Shown piece by piece: positions 6,451-7,908 of a stretch of DNA of 7,908 nucleotides; position 1 is the stretch's first letter; every line of letters begins with the position of its first letter. Below the pieces are notes generated by a model, which had not been told where the DNA came from, did no database searches, and saw only the letters and a list, made by a program, of their open reading frames with translations. The DNA comes from Clostridium sp. GTDB lineage: Bacteria > Bacillota_A > Clostridia > Lachnospirales > Lachnospiraceae. A program made the translations under genes and the position numbers. The stretch is taken from contig JAMPAW010000154.1 in the NCBI GenBank assembly GCA_023666975.1, positions 1 to 7,908 of the forward strand, given 5' to 3'.

Positions 6451-7377
6451 ATGTACGATAATATCTATATATATTTTGATACAAATGCAATCGAAACAAG
6501 AGTGGGGAAAAAATTGTTTGTTTCCCAAATCAGATTAAGCAGACTTTATTATGAAATAGAAAAACTGATAAAGGATTTACAGTTAGAAAAGCAAGTACAT
6601 ATCTGTATTCCGGAGGTTGCTTGGCTGGAAATGTTAGAGCATATGAAGATGTGCTATAAATCAGAAAAGCAATCAATGATGGACAAAATAAGTGAAATTA
6701 AAAAATTATTTGGAGATTTGGTAGACATAGATGTTCAGTTTGCTCTTGCAGAGGATGAAAACTCATATAATAGTTTTATAAAAGGTTTGGAGAAGGAGAT
6801 GTTGGAGGACAGTAAGTTTTTAGCTGAAATAATCCCTTTTCCTAAAGATGAAAAAACAATGCAAGTATTATTTGAAAAGGCGGCTCAATCTATAAGTCCT
6901 TTTACTAAGATATGCAAGGGAAAAAAGGAATATTCTGATGCAGGATTTAAAGATGCACTTATATTTGCAACTATGCTGCATTATACAAATAATGCCATGG
7001 GCATTTTAGTGACAGGGGATACGGATTATGAAGGTTATGAAGGTGCTTTTAAATATGCACAGGTTGATAACTTTCGCTGCATAAAAACAGTAGAAGAGTT
7101 AAAAACAATATTAGTTGAAAATTATCGTATTATAGACTCACGGTACTTAGAATCACAAATTCAAGAAAACGAGTATTTATTTGAAAGAGTATTGGAGGAA
7201 ACTGGAATTGGAGTTCAATGTACTTGTGTATATGAAGGGATAGAAGAGATTCAGGAGACAGACATGGGTCAAGAATTTATCTTGAAGTTAAGAGTTAATG
7301 GCATAATTCAGAGTTTTGAAGTGGTCTATGATATTGGAGCGAATGAGTTGGTTTCTGCGGGATTGAAGGAAGATTAG
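6451..7377 (+). CDS. PIN-like domain protein (probable RNase) inside the hsd operon
   Basis: The 308-residue product opens with a hydrophobic strand ending FDTNAIE (9-15), the first acidic motif of PIN nucleases. The other expected acidic positions are present: E55 or E60 in IPEVAWLEMLEH (53-64), D168 in SDAGFKDALIF (162-172), and D190/D192 in LVTGDTDY (186-193). PIN domains are Mg2+-dependent RNases, often toxins of toxin-antitoxin pairs. The long insertion between the first and second acidic parts and the large size fit the DUF4935-type PIN-like group better than small VapC toxins (about 130 residues). Residues 230-308 form an extra, probably beta-rich, tail of unknown role. No small antitoxin gene is adjacent. 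AAGGAAG at 6433-6439 precedes the ATG by 11 bases, overlapping the hsdM stop. The gene ends directly before the hsdS start codons. The family is fairly clear; RNase activity and a link to restriction are inferred. Confidence 0.8.
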   Translation: MYDNIYIYFDTNAIETRVGKKLFVSQIRLSRLYYEIEKLIKDLQLEKQVHICIPEVAWLEMLEHMKMCYKSEKQSMMDKISEIKKLFGDLVDIDVQFALAEDENSYNSFIKGLEKEMLEDSKFLAEIIPFPKDEKTMQVLFEKAAQSISPFTKICKGKKEYSDAGFKDALIFATMLHYTNNAMGILVTGDTDYEGYEGAFKYAQVDNFRCIKTVEELKTILVENYRIIDSRYLESQIQENEYLFERVLEETGIGVQCTCVYEGIEEIQETDMGQEFILKLRVNGIIQSFEVVYDIGANELVSAGLKED

Positions 7378-7392
7378 GTGGTGAACAGTATG
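7366..7392 (+). promoter_or_regulatory. Ribosome site and competing starts of hsdS
   Basis: AAGGAAG (7366-7372) is followed by in-frame GTG 7378 (five bases on), GTG 7381 (eight) and ATG 7390, which also has AGGTGG eight bases before it. The stop of the PIN gene (7375-7377) touches the first GTG, so re-initiation by the same ribosome is likely. The sequence does not decide between the starts. Confidence 0.5.
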
Positions 7393-7887
7393 GTCTTATC
7401 CCAAATATGTACATATTCAAATGATAAAATCAGCGTATCAGATGTGGATAAAAATACATATATATCCACAGAAAATATGTTACCGAATAAAGCAGGAATC
7501 ATACAAGCAGCATCGTTGCCATCAACGATGCAAGTGAAGTGTTATAAACAAGGTGATGTTTTGGTATCAAACATTAGACCTTACTTTAAAAAAATATGGT
7601 TTGCTGAACATGATGGTGGTTGTTCAAATGATGTGTTGGTATTTAGAGCAAAAGGATCCATTAATCCGTATTATTTGTTTTATGTATTATCTTGTGATAA
7701 GTTTTTTGAATATGCTATGGCGACATCAAAAGGTACAAAAATGCCACGTGGAGATAAAAAAGCATTAATGGAGTATGAAATACCAGAGCATAATTATGTT
7801 GAACAGGTAAAAATTGCAGGTCTTTTGAGCTGTATTGATGGTAAGATTGGTACAAATAATAAGATAAACAATAATTTAGTGGCTTAG
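7378..7887 (+). CDS. hsdS: Type I specificity subunit, one target-recognition domain, truncated
   Basis: HsdS reads the two halves of the methylation site through two target-recognition domains (TRDs) joined by conserved helices. Full subunits are about 400 residues; this frame gives 169 and has only one TRD. Seen: YISTENMLPNKAGI at 28-41, GDVLVSNIRPYFKKIWF at 59-75, SNDVLVF at 83-89, GTKMPRGDKKAL at 119-130, and the start of the conserved helix, IAGLLSCIDGKI then NNKINNNL, at 147-167. In relatives the helix goes on for some 25 residues or more after NNNL; here it ends VA and a TAG. The base composition changes sharply at this point, so the gene is probably cut by rearrangement or is one half of a shuffling specificity locus. 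A half-subunit that dimerises is possible, but the missing helix argues against it. ATG 7390 would shorten the product by four residues. Confidence 0.82.
   Translation: MVNSMVLSQICTYSNDKISVSDVDKNTYISTENMLPNKAGIIQAASLPSTMQVKCYKQGDVLVSNIRPYFKKIWFAEHDGGCSNDVLVFRAKGSINPYYLFYVLSCDKFFEYAMATSKGTKMPRGDKKALMEYEIPEHNYVEQVKIAGLLSCIDGKIGTNNKINNNLVA
7510..7531. repeat. hsdS: Perfect 9-bp inverted repeat inside hsdS
   Basis: GCATCGTTG (7510-7518) and CAACGATGC (7523-7531) are exact inverted copies around the loop CCAT. They lie within the codons for residues 45-52 (ASLPSTMQ). The stem is unusually GC-rich for this gene. No T-run follows, so it is not a terminator; it may be chance, an mRNA structure or a recombination target. 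Confidence 0.6.
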
Positions 7888-7908
7888 AGGTCGAGGGCTG
7901 ACACATCC

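Noticed and set aside
1..7908. CRISPR array, tRNA, rRNA, IS ends or integrase
   Set aside because: No regularly spaced direct repeats, no clover-leaf or rRNA-like stretch, and no transposase or recombinase motifs were found on either strand.

Overview
The window looks like chromosomal or accessory DNA of a low-GC Gram-positive bacterium, probably a gut Clostridia member of the Lachnospiraceae type. The grounds are AT-rich codon use, strong AGGAGG-type ribosome sites, near-consensus TTGACA/TATAAT promoters, and protein families and wording typical of that group. This placement is inference; no rRNA, tRNA or other marker gene is present.

Layout, all genes on the + strand. (1) Positions 2-79 hold the last 25 codons of a gene that enters from the left. 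About 265 non-coding bases follow, with a family of GTCGAAAA-like inverted repeats just upstream of an almost perfect promoter. (2) 345-1571 encodes a stand-alone AAA ATPase with a C-terminal DUF4143 nuclease-fold domain, followed by one weak and one strong intrinsic terminator. (3) 1812-4725 is a two-gene operon: a BlaI/MecI-type winged-helix repressor and, overlapping it by 17 bases, a BlaR1-type M56 membrane metalloprotease. The outer part of this protease is not a penicillin-binding sensor but a set of RCC1-like beta-propeller repeats plus a helical tail. The operon has an extended -10 promoter, and a perfect TGGTAAC-N7-GTTACCA palindrome wraps the repressor's Shine-Dalgarno sequence. (4) After a G-U rich terminator come two overlapping promoters and a type I restriction-modification operon: hsdM (4925-6433), a PIN-like nuclease gene (6451-7377), and an hsdS specificity gene (7378-7887). 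hsdS stops after one target-recognition domain and the first turns of its conserved helix. No hsdR is in the window.

How the parts may work together. By analogy with BlaR1/BlaI, the protease should sense something outside the cell through its propeller domain and cause cleavage or loss of the repressor, opening its own operon; the ligand is unknown. In the hsd operon, HsdM and HsdS would form the DNA methyltransferase. The PIN protein, placed between them with almost no gaps, could be an RNase effector linked to the restriction system, comparable in position to the PrrC anticodon nuclease inside some type I loci. The sudden end of hsdS at a sharp base-composition break (8 of 40 G+C before, 17 of 28 after) suggests a rearranged or shuffling specificity locus continuing to the right.

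The most unusual items are the M56-RCC1 fusion and the hsdM-PIN-hsdS arrangement. The family calls come from motifs read by eye; no database search was possible.
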